Shown: in pieces, positions 1-5,342 of the stretch
How positions within the stretch are numbered: position 1 is the first letter of the stretch
Layout of the letters: each line of letters begins with the position of its first letter
DNA from: Oligoflexus sp.
GTDB lineage: Bacteria; Bdellovibrionota_B; Oligoflexia; Oligoflexales; Oligoflexaceae
NCBI GenBank assembly: GCA_030151925.1
Contig: JASLCY010000528.1
Span: 1-5,342, forward strand
Length of the DNA stretch: 5,342 bases
Reading direction: 5' to 3'
Position numbers and translations under genes: made by a program
The notes under the pieces: model-generated
The model's input: the letters and a program-made list of their open reading frames with translations, nothing else
Databases searched by the model: none
What the model was told of the DNA's origin: nothing

Positions 1-210
1 GCCCTGGCTCAGCATGTGCGTGATGCGGTAGGTGATCACGCGCGTCTTGCCTGTGCCGGCTCCCGCGATGATCATCACCGGTCCGTGGATTTGCGTCACG
101 GCTTCATACTGCTCGGCATTGAGGCTCTGAAGGTTCACCATATAGGGAATGTCCTTGGACGAAGAGGGAGCAGACCGGGGTCTGTCCAGAGGGCTTATGG
201 GAAAATTCAT
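1..210 (-). CDS. UvrD/PcrA-type ATP-dependent DNA helicase, N-terminal fragment
   Basis: This is the first 70 residues of a superfamily 1A DNA helicase; the rest lies beyond the left edge. Two family signatures are visible. The Q motif is around residues 29-34 (SLNAEQ, with Gln34), and the Walker A loop is at residues 50-56 (GAGTGKT), followed by RVITYRI. Proteins of this family unwind DNA 3' to 5' with ATP, in excision and mismatch repair or in clearing recombination intermediates. The fragment cannot separate UvrD, PcrA and Rep. An in-frame stop (plus-strand positions 229-231) limits the start to ATG at 210 or ATG at 141 (residue 24). The 23 residues before Met24 are rich in Pro, Ser and Arg and precede the usual family start. 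Only Met24 has a good ribosome binding site, so the shorter form may be the true one. The gene diverges from the operon to its right. Confidence 0.9.
   Translation of the reverse strand, partial: MNFPISPLDRPRSAPSSSKDIPYMVNLQSLNAEQYEAVTQIHGPVMIIAGAGTGKTRVITYRITHMLSQG
152..156 (-). promoter_or_regulatory. candidate ribosome binding site for internal helicase start at 141
   Basis: On the minus strand AAGGA lies 10 bases before the ATG at 141 (residue 24 of the longer reading). No comparable purine-rich site precedes the upstream ATG at 210. Starting at 141 would put the SLN of the Q motif at residue 6, close to the spacing seen in UvrD and PcrA. The site lies within the longer reading frame, so it could be chance. 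Confidence 0.35.
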
Positions 211-234
211 ATCAGGTTCGTTTAAGACTTACCA

Positions 235-264
235 TCGACTTAGAATTCCTCTTTCGATTATGCT
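235..264 (+). promoter_or_regulatory. candidate sigma70-type promoter for the methyltransferase-yajC operon
   Basis: In the divergent intergenic region, TCGACT (235-240) resembles a -35 box at four of six positions. TATGCT (259-264) resembles a -10 box at four of six, with an 18-base spacer. The opposite strand of the same stretch reads CATAAT (262-257), a possible -10 for the divergent helicase gene. The two promoters might therefore overlap. The matches are modest and were found by eye. Apart from these boxes and the ribosome binding site at 295-300, I see nothing else in 211-306. Confidence 0.25.
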
Positions 265-294
265 AAGATGCAGCCATGGACTTCATAAGGACAC

Positions 295-300
295 GAGGGA
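295..300 (+). promoter_or_regulatory. ribosome binding site that decides the TTG start at 307
   Basis: GAGGGA lies six bases before TTG at 307. The reading frame has a stop codon at 286-288 and no ATG or GTG between that stop and 307. TTG is therefore the only start that keeps the whole N-terminal region, and the Shine-Dalgarno match supports it. Confidence 0.6.
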
Positions 301-306
301 CTATCC

Positions 307-903
307 TTGGGAATATCGGCAGACCTGATTCGCTCCGAATCTCCGGCATTGCTGCTGCTGCTGGCGACCGCGCTCGTCTATGCGGGTGAGCGCCGCGTCC
401 ATTCTTATAATTATGATTACCTCACGACGGTCGAAGGCGAAGAGCTCATCCCGGCTCAGATGAAGCGCTACTATTTTCTGGTGGTGATCTTTCCTCTGAT
501 CGCCGCGCTCCTCAGCTGGGTGCTGCCGGAGGAGTGGTCTCTCAAAGCCCTGCCGATCCCCGGCATCACTCTGATTTTCCTGGGTTTTGTCTTCAGGACC
601 TGGGCGATGCGCTCCTTGGGGCGGCTCTGGACGCAACGCTGCATCTACATCCCCGATATGCCTCGCGCGGCGAACGGGCCTTATCGTTATCTCAAACACC
701 CCGAATACATCGCGCGCGGCCTCGAGGCTTTGGGTTTCGTGCTCTTCTTCGGCGCCAACATCATCACCCTTCTCCTGTTCCTCCGGCTCGTCATGCGCTC
801 CGTTCGTATTGCGAAGGTGGAATCGCGGCAGATCCATGAACTTTCGGCTGCGCCGTTGCATTTGGTGGACGGCGGAGGTACAGTCGGGGCCTCAAAGTTA
901 TGA
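307..903 (+). CDS. ICMT/YpbQ-like integral membrane methyltransferase
   Basis: This 198-residue inner-membrane protein looks like a member of the isoprenylcysteine carboxyl methyltransferase family. The diagnostic stretch runs from FRTWAMRSLGRLWTQR (about 96-111) to GPYRYLKHPEY (124-134), which contains the RHPxY-like motif with His131, Pro132 and Tyr134. VRIAKVES (166-173) supplies the late Arg/Glu found in the family's cofactor and substrate region. Hydrophobic stretches near residues 12-26, 56-73, 84-97 and 141-163 fit four or five membrane segments. Family members transfer a methyl group from S-adenosylmethionine. The eukaryotic enzyme acts on prenylcysteine carboxylates, whereas Bacillus YpbQ (BpsB) acts on polyketide-derived alkylpyrones. 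No polyketide synthase or prenylation gene is visible here, so the substrate is unknown. The start is TTG. The stop ends eight bases before yajC, whose ribosome binding site overlaps that stop, which suggests cotranscription and possibly translational coupling. Confidence 0.82.
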   Translation: MGISADLIRSESPALLLLLATALVYAGERRVHSYNYDYLTTVEGEELIPAQMKRYYFLVVIFPLIAALLSWVLPEEWSLKALPIPGITLIFLGFVFRTWAMRSLGRLWTQRCIYIPDMPRAANGPYRYLKHPEYIARGLEALGFVLFFGANIITLLLFLRLVMRSVRIAKVESRQIHELSAAPLHLVDGGGTVGASKL

Positions 904-911
904 GGTGATTC

Positions 912-1253
912 ATGTCTCTGCTCCAACTCTTTAGCGACGTAGCCTACGCCCAAGCAGCTGGTAAGCCAGCCCAACCAGGTCTTCTTGAAATACTCGTGAT
1001 GCCTGGGGCACTTCTTGTTATCATGTACTTGTTCGTGATTCGTCCTCAGCAGAAGAAAGCCAAAGAGCAGCTCGGCCTCATCGAAGGACTTAAAGTCGGT
1101 GACGAAGTTGTGACGACGGGTGGCATCATCGGTCGCATCAAGGCGATCGCGGATCAGTTCGTGACGCTCGAGGCTGGCACCAACACGTTCCTCAAAATTC
1201 AGAAGTCTCACATCCAAAGCGCGCCTAAGCCGAAGCCCACCGAGGCCAAGTAA
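912..1253 (+). CDS. yajC: preprotein translocase subunit YajC
   Basis: This 113-residue protein has the YajC layout. A short N-terminal segment containing AYAQAA (11-16) precedes a single membrane span (about 24-43). Next comes the family hallmark RPQQKKAKE (44-52), then a small basic cytoplasmic domain with VGDEVVTTGGIIGRI (62-76). The tail is Lys/Pro-rich (about 105-113). YajC is a small inner-membrane subunit associated with SecD-SecF and the SecYEG translocon. It is also reported to bind the multidrug pump AcrB. The ATG at 912 follows GAGGTG, which overlaps the stop of the preceding gene. In many bacteria yajC lies directly before secD and secF; here a barrel protein and a peptidase follow instead. 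Length and motifs are typical, so the assignment is firm. Confidence 0.95.
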   Translation: MSLLQLFSDVAYAQAAGKPAQPGLLEILVMPGALLVIMYLFVIRPQQKKAKEQLGLIEGLKVGDEVVTTGGIIGRIKAIADQFVTLEAGTNTFLKIQKSHIQSAPKPKPTEAK

Positions 1254-1280
1254 GTCGCGCCTCGTCGCGAAAGGTAAATC

Positions 1281-2264
1281 ATGCGCTTTCTCCACCTCGG
1301 GTCGTGGTCCGTTGCCATGGCTCTGGCCTCTGTCCTCGCTTCCCCTGGTCTCGCCGCCTCACGCAGTGTGCTTCCGGACGAAATCTCGGCCACGGGTGGA
1401 GACGGCGCCGCGCTCGGCGATTCGGGGTCGGCTCTGGTCACCGATCAGTCGGCGATCCATATCAACCCCGCGATGCTCTTCCTCCACAAGACTTATGACG
1501 TCGGCGGCACCTATGTCTGGCCGCGCGAAGGCCGGCCCTTCTATAGAGCCGCCGCCATCGACGGCGCGACTTCGAAGTGGACGACGGCGTTCGAATACAC
1601 GGGTTTTTCCGATTCCCTCGAGCCGCGCGACAAACGCGATAAGATCGATAGCCCGGTTCGCCGCCGGGGCAGCCTCGCGTTCGCGATCCCGACCTCGATG
1701 GCTTCGATCGGCCTCGCCGGCAACTACGTGGAAGCCGAGGATCCGACCAGCGCCGAAGTAAAGACCGTCAAGGGCTTCACGCTGGGCGCGGGGATCGTGG
1801 CCCAGCTGAGCGGCAGCCTCCGCTTCGGGGCTTCGGCGGAGAACCTCAACAACGACAAGCTCAAGGACGTCTCGCCGCGAACCTATCGGGCCGGCCTCGC
1901 CTACGAAATCCCGAATTTCGCCCTCTACACCGATTATCGCAGCAGGGCGCGCAGCGCTTACCTCGAAGGCCAGCCCTTGACCGAGGAAGGCACCATCGCC
2001 CTGCAGGCGCTGGCGACTCCCACGCCGGTGAACCAGCCGGAAGAGAAGATGATGATAGTCGGCGGCCAGGCCCAGGCGCTCGACATCGTGCGGTTCTTCG
2101 CGGCCGCGGGCAAGAACGTAGGCGGTGATAAGCACGACGTCGCCGCCGGCGGCATAGGGCTTTATCAGAAGAATTTTTCTCTCGCTTACGCACTGAGTCG
2201 AAACTATCCTGATAGCAAGGATCTCCAAAGCTCAGTGCATCTTTCTGTCACTATGAAACTCTAA
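1281..2264 (+). CDS. putative outer membrane beta-barrel protein, FadL/PorV-like
   Basis: This 327-residue protein begins with a clear Sec signal peptide: Arg2, a hydrophobic core through about residue 20, and a likely cleavage near 25-26 (GLAA|S). The mature N-terminus carries GDSGSALVTDQSAIHINPAML (46-66). This resembles the opening of FadL- and PorV/UPF0164-type barrels, where a conserved Asn-Pro-Ala follows a Gly/Ala-rich run. The rest has alternating hydrophobic and polar strands with turns, such as FTLGAGIVAQLSGSLRFGAS and the terminal VHLSVTMKL, which fits a barrel in the outer membrane. I cannot name the family or a substrate. AAAGGT lies eight bases before the ATG. The gene sits 27 bases after yajC and 11 bases before the M16 peptidase, so it is probably cotranscribed with both. 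A periplasmic or surface protein of another fold remains possible. Confidence 0.7.
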   Translation: MRFLHLGSWSVAMALASVLASPGLAASRSVLPDEISATGGDGAALGDSGSALVTDQSAIHINPAMLFLHKTYDVGGTYVWPREGRPFYRAAAIDGATSKWTTAFEYTGFSDSLEPRDKRDKIDSPVRRRGSLAFAIPTSMASIGLAGNYVEAEDPTSAEVKTVKGFTLGAGIVAQLSGSLRFGASAENLNNDKLKDVSPRTYRAGLAYEIPNFALYTDYRSRARSAYLEGQPLTEEGTIALQALATPTPVNQPEEKMMIVGGQAQALDIVRFFAAAGKNVGGDKHDVAAGGIGLYQKNFSLAYALSRNYPDSKDLQSSVHLSVTMKL

Positions 2265-2275
2265 AAGAGGGCTCG

Positions 2276-4849
2276 ATGCTGAGAAAGCACTTAGAGAACG
2301 GCCTCGACGTTTGTATTCAGGAAAACAGCTTTTCGAAGATGTTCGCGTTGCAGTGCTGGGTCCACGTGGGTTCCATCCACGAGCTCGCGGGCGAAGAGGG
2401 CATGAGCCATTGCCTCGAGCACATGCTCTTCAAAGGCACGCGCCGCTTCGCGGTCGGCGAGCTGTCGCGGCGAGTGGAATTCCTCGGCGGCGAGATGAAC
2501 GCCTATACCAGCTTCGATCACACCGTCTATTACCTGACCCTGCCGTCGACCCACGCGGCCGAAGCCGTGGAGATCCTCGCCGAGGCCATCTTCCACAGCA
2601 CGCTGGATCCCGAGGAGCTGGACCGCGAGAAGGAAGTGATCCTCGAAGAGATGAAGCGCGGCGAAGACAGCCCGAGCCACGCTTTGGGCCGCAAGATCTT
2701 CTCGACCATCTACGCCGGCACCCCGGCCGCGCAGCCCATCATCGGCTTCGAAAAGAACATCCGGGCCTTTACCCGGGCGGACGTCGCCGGCTTCCACAAG
2801 AAGTGGTATCAGCCCTCGAACATGAAACTCATCGGCGTGGGCGACGTGAAAGCCGACCGGCTGATGAAGGCGGTGGAAAAGCATTTCGGCGCCCAGCCTT
2901 CGAAAGACGTCCCCGAATCCCTGCCTTTCCAGGTGCAGAGCCCCAAAGCGGCGACCGTGCATATCGTCGAGGGCGATTACGAGCAGGCGCGGCTGGAGGT
3001 CTCCTTTCCCGCTCCCGCGCTCATGCACGATGATATGCTCGCGCTCGATATCGCGGCCTTCGCCCTCGGCAGCGGCGAGTCCGCGCGCCTTCATCGGAAG
3101 ATACGCGATGAGAAGCAGCTCACGAGCGTCGTCGGCTGCTCGATGTTCTCGCCCCGGTTCGGCGGCGTGATCGAACTCAGCGCGATGCCGCGCGACGAGA
3201 CCTTCCTCGCCTGCGTCGAAGCCCTCGGCGAAGAGCTGGCCCGCCTGCGTTACACGGAACCCGTGACCCAGGAGGAGCTCGACCGCGCGCGCGCGAACGC
3301 GAAAGCCGACCGCATCTACAGCGAGGAAACGGTGAACGGCCAGGCGCGGGTGATCGGCAACGCCCTGCAGACGCCGCACGAGCTGCTCTTCGATTACGTG
3401 GTCGAAGCGCGGATGAACCGCCTTACGCCCTACGATATCAGCGCCGCCGTGAATCGCTGGATCCTGCCGGAGAGCGCGGTGCTCGCCTGCATCCTGCCGA
3501 AGACCATCGCGATGGATGCGGAAGACGTGAGGAAGGCCTTCTTCAAGGGCTTCGCCGAACCCGCGCAATCGAAGGCGAAGAGCCATATCAAGCCCGACGC
3601 CGACGGCATCTACAAAGAAGCCCTCACGCCGCAGGTCACCGTCATCTATCGTCAGCAGGAACGCGCCGAGCTCCTGAACATCATGGCCGTCGCCTCCGGT
3701 GGCCTTCGCATCGAAAACGATAAGGAAACCGGGCTCTTCCATATGATCGCCGACCTCCTCGGGACAGCGACGGAAAGCCTCGATTACGACGAGATGCTCG
3801 CGGCTATCGAAGGGCGCGGCGCGGTGCTCGCGGGTTTCTCCGGCCGCGACAGCTGCGGCCTCAAACTGCAATGCCTCACCGAGCAGACCGACGATCTCCT
3901 GCCGCTCTGGGCGGAATGCATCCTTCGTCCCGTCTTCAACTCGGATCAGCTCGAGAGCACCAAGCTCGAGATCAAAGACGATATCCACATGGAGAAGGAC
4001 TCGCCTGCGTCTTTGGCTATGCGCCGCTTCCAGCAGGCCCTCTACAGCGATCACCCCTATCGTCATCCGGTGTGGGGAACCGAGGAGAACGTCCAGGCCT
4101 GGACTTCGGAAGGCCTCCTCAAGGCCTTTAAAAAGTGGCGGGACGGCTCGCACTGGATCATCAGCGGCGTCGGCCGCATTCCTTTCGAGGATGTGATGGA
4201 CCAGCTCAAGGAGCTCTTTAAAGACTTGAACAAGCCGGTCCCCAAGGCCAAAGATTTGGTGGTGAGCTCACCGGCGCAGCTCGAGCCCGGCACCTTTCAG
4301 ATCAGCAAGGAACGGGAGCAGGTTCATCTCGTCGTCGGCACCCTGGGCCTTAACTGGCACGATCCCGACCGTTATGCGCTCGACCTTTTGAGCAGCGTGC
4401 TCGGCGGCAGCGGCGGTCAGATGTTTATCAAGCTGCGCGACGAACAAAGCCTCGCTTACACCGTAGCGCCTATGCATTCTTCTTCATGTCATCGCGGCAT
4501 TTTTGGTGCCTATATGGCGTGTAGCCCGCACAAATTGCAGGAAGCGGAAGAGGGTATACAGAAACTTTGGAGGGAGCTCTGCGAAAAGGGCGTTACTCAG
4601 GATGAACTAGATCGTGCTCGTAATTATCTCATCGGCAACCACGAAGCCGACATGCAGAGGGCTGACAGCCAGGCTATGTCAATGGGCTTGATGGAACTCT
4701 ACGGCCTTGGTTACAATGACTTTTCTTCTTACGCCCAAAAGCTGCACGAAGTTAAGTTGGCCGATCTCCAGCGCGTAGCGAAGCGTTTGCTTGAAGGACA
4801 AAACCGCGTCACAGTTCGGGTTGGGCCCTTTGCGGAGAGTGCTCGGTAG
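2276..4849 (+). CDS. M16 (insulinase/pitrilysin) family zinc metallopeptidase, fused two-half form
   Basis: This 857-residue protein contains two M16 halves. The N-terminal half (about 1-430) has the inverted zinc motif HCLEH at 45-49 (His45, Glu48, His49). The third ligand is probably Glu125 in EKEVILEEM, 76 residues after His49, as the family requires. The second half starts near residue 449. Its equivalent of the zinc motif is HMIAD (489-493), so it cannot bind zinc. It does carry the Arg/Tyr pair of M16 enzymes, Arg721 and Tyr728 in KLRDEQSLAY after a GGSGG loop (710-714). The matching spot in the first half has Arg277 but Ser284. This is the usual division in fused M16 enzymes, in which two halves enclose a chamber that cleaves peptides. 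No signal peptide is present, so a cytoplasmic location is likely. GAGGG precedes the ATG, 11 bases after the barrel gene's stop. Third-position GC drops in the last 135 codons. Confidence 0.92.
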   Translation: MLRKHLENGLDVCIQENSFSKMFALQCWVHVGSIHELAGEEGMSHCLEHMLFKGTRRFAVGELSRRVEFLGGEMNAYTSFDHTVYYLTLPSTHAAEAVEILAEAIFHSTLDPEELDREKEVILEEMKRGEDSPSHALGRKIFSTIYAGTPAAQPIIGFEKNIRAFTRADVAGFHKKWYQPSNMKLIGVGDVKADRLMKAVEKHFGAQPSKDVPESLPFQVQSPKAATVHIVEGDYEQARLEVSFPAPALMHDDMLALDIAAFALGSGESARLHRKIRDEKQLTSVVGCSMFSPRFGGVIELSAMPRDETFLACVEALGEELARLRYTEPVTQEELDRARANAKADRIYSEETVNGQARVIGNALQTPHELLFDYVVEARMNRLTPYDISAAVNRWILPESAVLACILPKTIAMDAEDVRKAFFKGFAEPAQSKAKSHIKPDADGIYKEALTPQVTVIYRQQERAELLNIMAVASGGLRIENDKETGLFHMIADLLGTATESLDYDEMLAAIEGRGAVLAGFSGRDSCGLKLQCLTEQTDDLLPLWAECILRPVFNSDQLESTKLEIKDDIHMEKDSPASLAMRRFQQALYSDHPYRHPVWGTEENVQAWTSEGLLKAFKKWRDGSHWIISGVGRIPFEDVMDQLKELFKDLNKPVPKAKDLVVSSPAQLEPGTFQISKEREQVHLVVGTLGLNWHDPDRYALDLLSSVLGGSGGQMFIKLRDEQSLAYTVAPMHSSSCHRGIFGAYMACSPHKLQEAEEGIQKLWRELCEKGVTQDELDRARNYLIGNHEADMQRADSQAMSMGLMELYGLGYNDFSSYAQKLHEVKLADLQRVAKRLLEGQNRVTVRVGPFAESAR

Positions 4850-4852
4850 CAC
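4839..4852 (+). repeat. small hairpin across the M16 stop codon
   Basis: GTGCT (4839-4843) pairs with AGCAC (4848-4852) around a CGGT loop, and the TAG stop (4847-4849) lies in the loop-stem junction. The next bases are CTTGTCAT, which is not a real T-tract, so it is at best a weak terminator. A five-base stem can arise by chance. Confidence 0.25.
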
Positions 4853-4853
4853 C

Positions 4854-4884
4854 TTGTCATGGCCATGCAGGAAGCTGAAATATT
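4854..4884 (+). promoter_or_regulatory. weak candidate promoter upstream of sdhC
   Basis: TTGTCA (4854-4859) matches the -35 consensus at five of six positions. AATATT (4879-4884) matches the -10 at four of six, but the 19-base spacer is long. A transcript from here would carry the dyad at 4927-4940 and the stem-loop at 4948-4988 in its leader. Found by eye only. Confidence 0.2.
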
Positions 4885-4926
4885 GGAGCTTTCTATGGAA
4901 ATGATGCTCGGCCTGAGTTAAGACAA

Positions 4927-4940
4927 TCGAGTTCACTCGA
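4927..4940. repeat. short inverted repeat, possible operator
   Basis: TCGAGT (4927-4932) and ACTCGA (4935-4940) are perfect inverted copies separated by two bases. With so short a centre it suits a dimeric DNA-binding protein better than an RNA hairpin. It sits about 80 bases before the sdhC start. I do not recognise the sequence as a known regulator's box, and a dyad this short may be chance. Confidence 0.3.
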
Positions 4941-4947
4941 ACCCTAA

Positions 4948-4988
4948 TTTTCCCCATCGTTTTACCTAGAAAAAAACGATGGGGAAGA
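4948..4988. repeat. long stem-loop between the M16 gene and sdhC
   Basis: Left arm 4948-4963 pairs with right arm 4973-4988 around a nine-base loop (4964-4972). Fourteen consecutive Watson-Crick pairs run from 4950/4986 to 4963/4973, with a GU and an AU pair outside them. The core is CCCCATCG with its complement CGATGGGG, and the inner end is T4/A4. Neither strand has a T-tract directly after the stem, so it is not a textbook intrinsic terminator. It ends 33 bases before the sdhC ATG. It could end transcription of the M16 operon, protect a processed sdh transcript, or act as a leader element. The structure is certain on paper; its role is not known. Confidence 0.7.
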
Positions 4989-5021
4989 TGCTCGTGGGTG
5001 GGTTTCCCTTTGGAGAAGATT

Positions 5022-5342
5022 ATGAGTTGGATCGTACGTCTGCAAAAGTCCTCCCTTGGCTCTAAGTATATTATGGCCATCACGGGGGCGGGTTTGTTTT
5101 TGTTCGTGGTCGGGCATATCGCGGGAAACCTCCTGCTGTATTTCGGCCAGGATGCGATGAACGCCTATGCGGTTGAATTGAGGCATCTTCCCTACGGCGC
5201 TCTCTGGATCGCTCGCGGCGGCCTGTTGGTCTTCGTTCTTTCGCACATCTTCATCGCCTATCGTTTGGCCTATCACAACCGGGCCGCAAGACCTCAGCGC
5301 TACCAGTATGAAGCGACCCTGCAAGCGAGTTTCGCATCGCGC
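5022..5342 (+). CDS. sdhC: succinate dehydrogenase/fumarate reductase cytochrome b558-type subunit, N-terminal part
   Basis: These are the first 107 residues of the haem-binding membrane anchor of complex II; the gene runs past the right edge. The N-terminal pattern SSLGSKYIMAITGAGLFLF (10-28), then GHIAGNLLLYFG (31-42) and DAMNAYA (44-50), is typical of the single-subunit cytochrome b558 family. Hydrophobic spans lie at about 16-40 and 61-81. His32 and His75 are the likely first two haem ligands, by analogy with the four-histidine di-haem arrangement; the others would lie downstream. The protein passes electrons between the flavoprotein/iron-sulfur subunits and the quinone pool in the inner membrane. 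GGAG (5012-5015) sits six bases before the ATG. In this family sdhA and sdhB usually follow, but they are outside the window. The gene is 172 bases from the M16 gene and probably belongs to a separate transcription unit. Confidence 0.93.
   Translation, partial: MSWIVRLQKSSLGSKYIMAITGAGLFLFVVGHIAGNLLLYFGQDAMNAYAVELRHLPYGALWIARGGLLVFVLSHIFIAYRLAYHNRAARPQRYQYEATLQASFASR

Noticed and set aside
268..288. Six-codon mini-ORF just upstream of and in frame with the TTG start at 307
   Set aside because: It has no ribosome binding site and is too short to judge. Its stop mainly serves to rule out earlier starts for the methyltransferase.
350..364. CTG-like triplet run in the methyltransferase gene
   Set aside because: It encodes the leucine-rich first membrane span; four or five repeats are expected from codon choice.
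301..861. 186-codon minus-strand frame opposite the methyltransferase gene
   Set aside because: The translation is low-complexity and charged, with no family signature. The plus strand carries the ICMT motif and membrane spans.
1359..2228. 289-codon open frame on the minus strand opposite the barrel gene
   Set aside because: The plus strand has a signal peptide, ribosome binding site and barrel pattern. The antisense frame is Arg/Glu-rich composition noise with no motif.
2291..4153. 620-codon open frame on the minus strand inside the M16 gene
   Set aside because: It is a shadow of the high third-position GC of the M16 gene. Its translation shows no recognisable domain, whereas the plus strand has clear M16 motifs along the same length.
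4858..4867. Ten-base palindrome CATGGCCATG after the M16 stop
   Set aside because: It contains common short motifs and overlaps the possible leader ORF start. No second copy or regulator context supports it.
4903..4994. Eight-base direct repeat GATGCTCG at 4903-4910 and 4987-4994
   Set aside because: Too short to mean anything in this length of sequence, and not part of a larger repeat.
4679..5083. 134-codon minus-strand frame across the M16-sdhC intergenic region
   Set aside because: It runs through the M16 C-terminus and the sdhC start in antisense, has no motif, and depends on the AT-richer local composition.

Overview
The window comes from a fairly GC-rich Gram-negative bacterium. An outer-membrane-type beta-barrel protein with a signal peptide, YajC, and a cytochrome b558-type succinate dehydrogenase membrane subunit together fit a deltaproteobacterial-type lineage such as Bdellovibrionota/Oligoflexia or Myxococcota. 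That placement is inference from gene types; the sequence does not fix the taxon.

Layout: the left edge (1-210, minus strand) holds the first 70 codons of a UvrD/PcrA-type DNA helicase. It is transcribed away from everything else. A short divergent intergenic region (211-306) follows. Four closely spaced plus-strand genes come next and probably form an operon: an isoprenylcysteine carboxyl methyltransferase (ICMT)-like membrane protein (307-903, TTG start), yajC (912-1253), a beta-barrel outer membrane protein of unknown role (1281-2264), and a fused two-half M16 zinc peptidase (2276-4849). The gaps between them are 8, 27 and 11 bases, and each gene has its own Shine-Dalgarno sequence. A 172-base intergenic region (4850-5021) holds a small dyad and a long, near-perfect stem-loop. 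The right edge carries the start of sdhC (5022-5342, incomplete), probably the first gene of a succinate dehydrogenase/fumarate reductase operon.

How the genes may work together: YajC is an accessory of the Sec translocon, and the barrel protein would need Sec export. The M16 peptidase has no signal peptide and should degrade or process peptides in the cytoplasm. The ICMT-like protein should be an inner-membrane methyltransferase with an unknown substrate. No sequence evidence ties these four into one pathway. The clearest oddities are the yajC context without secD/secF next door, the split of catalytic features between the two M16 halves, a drop in third-position GC near the end of the M16 gene, and the stem-loop before sdhC. 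I found no mobile element, CRISPR array, tRNA or rRNA, and nothing that clearly amounts to a new system.
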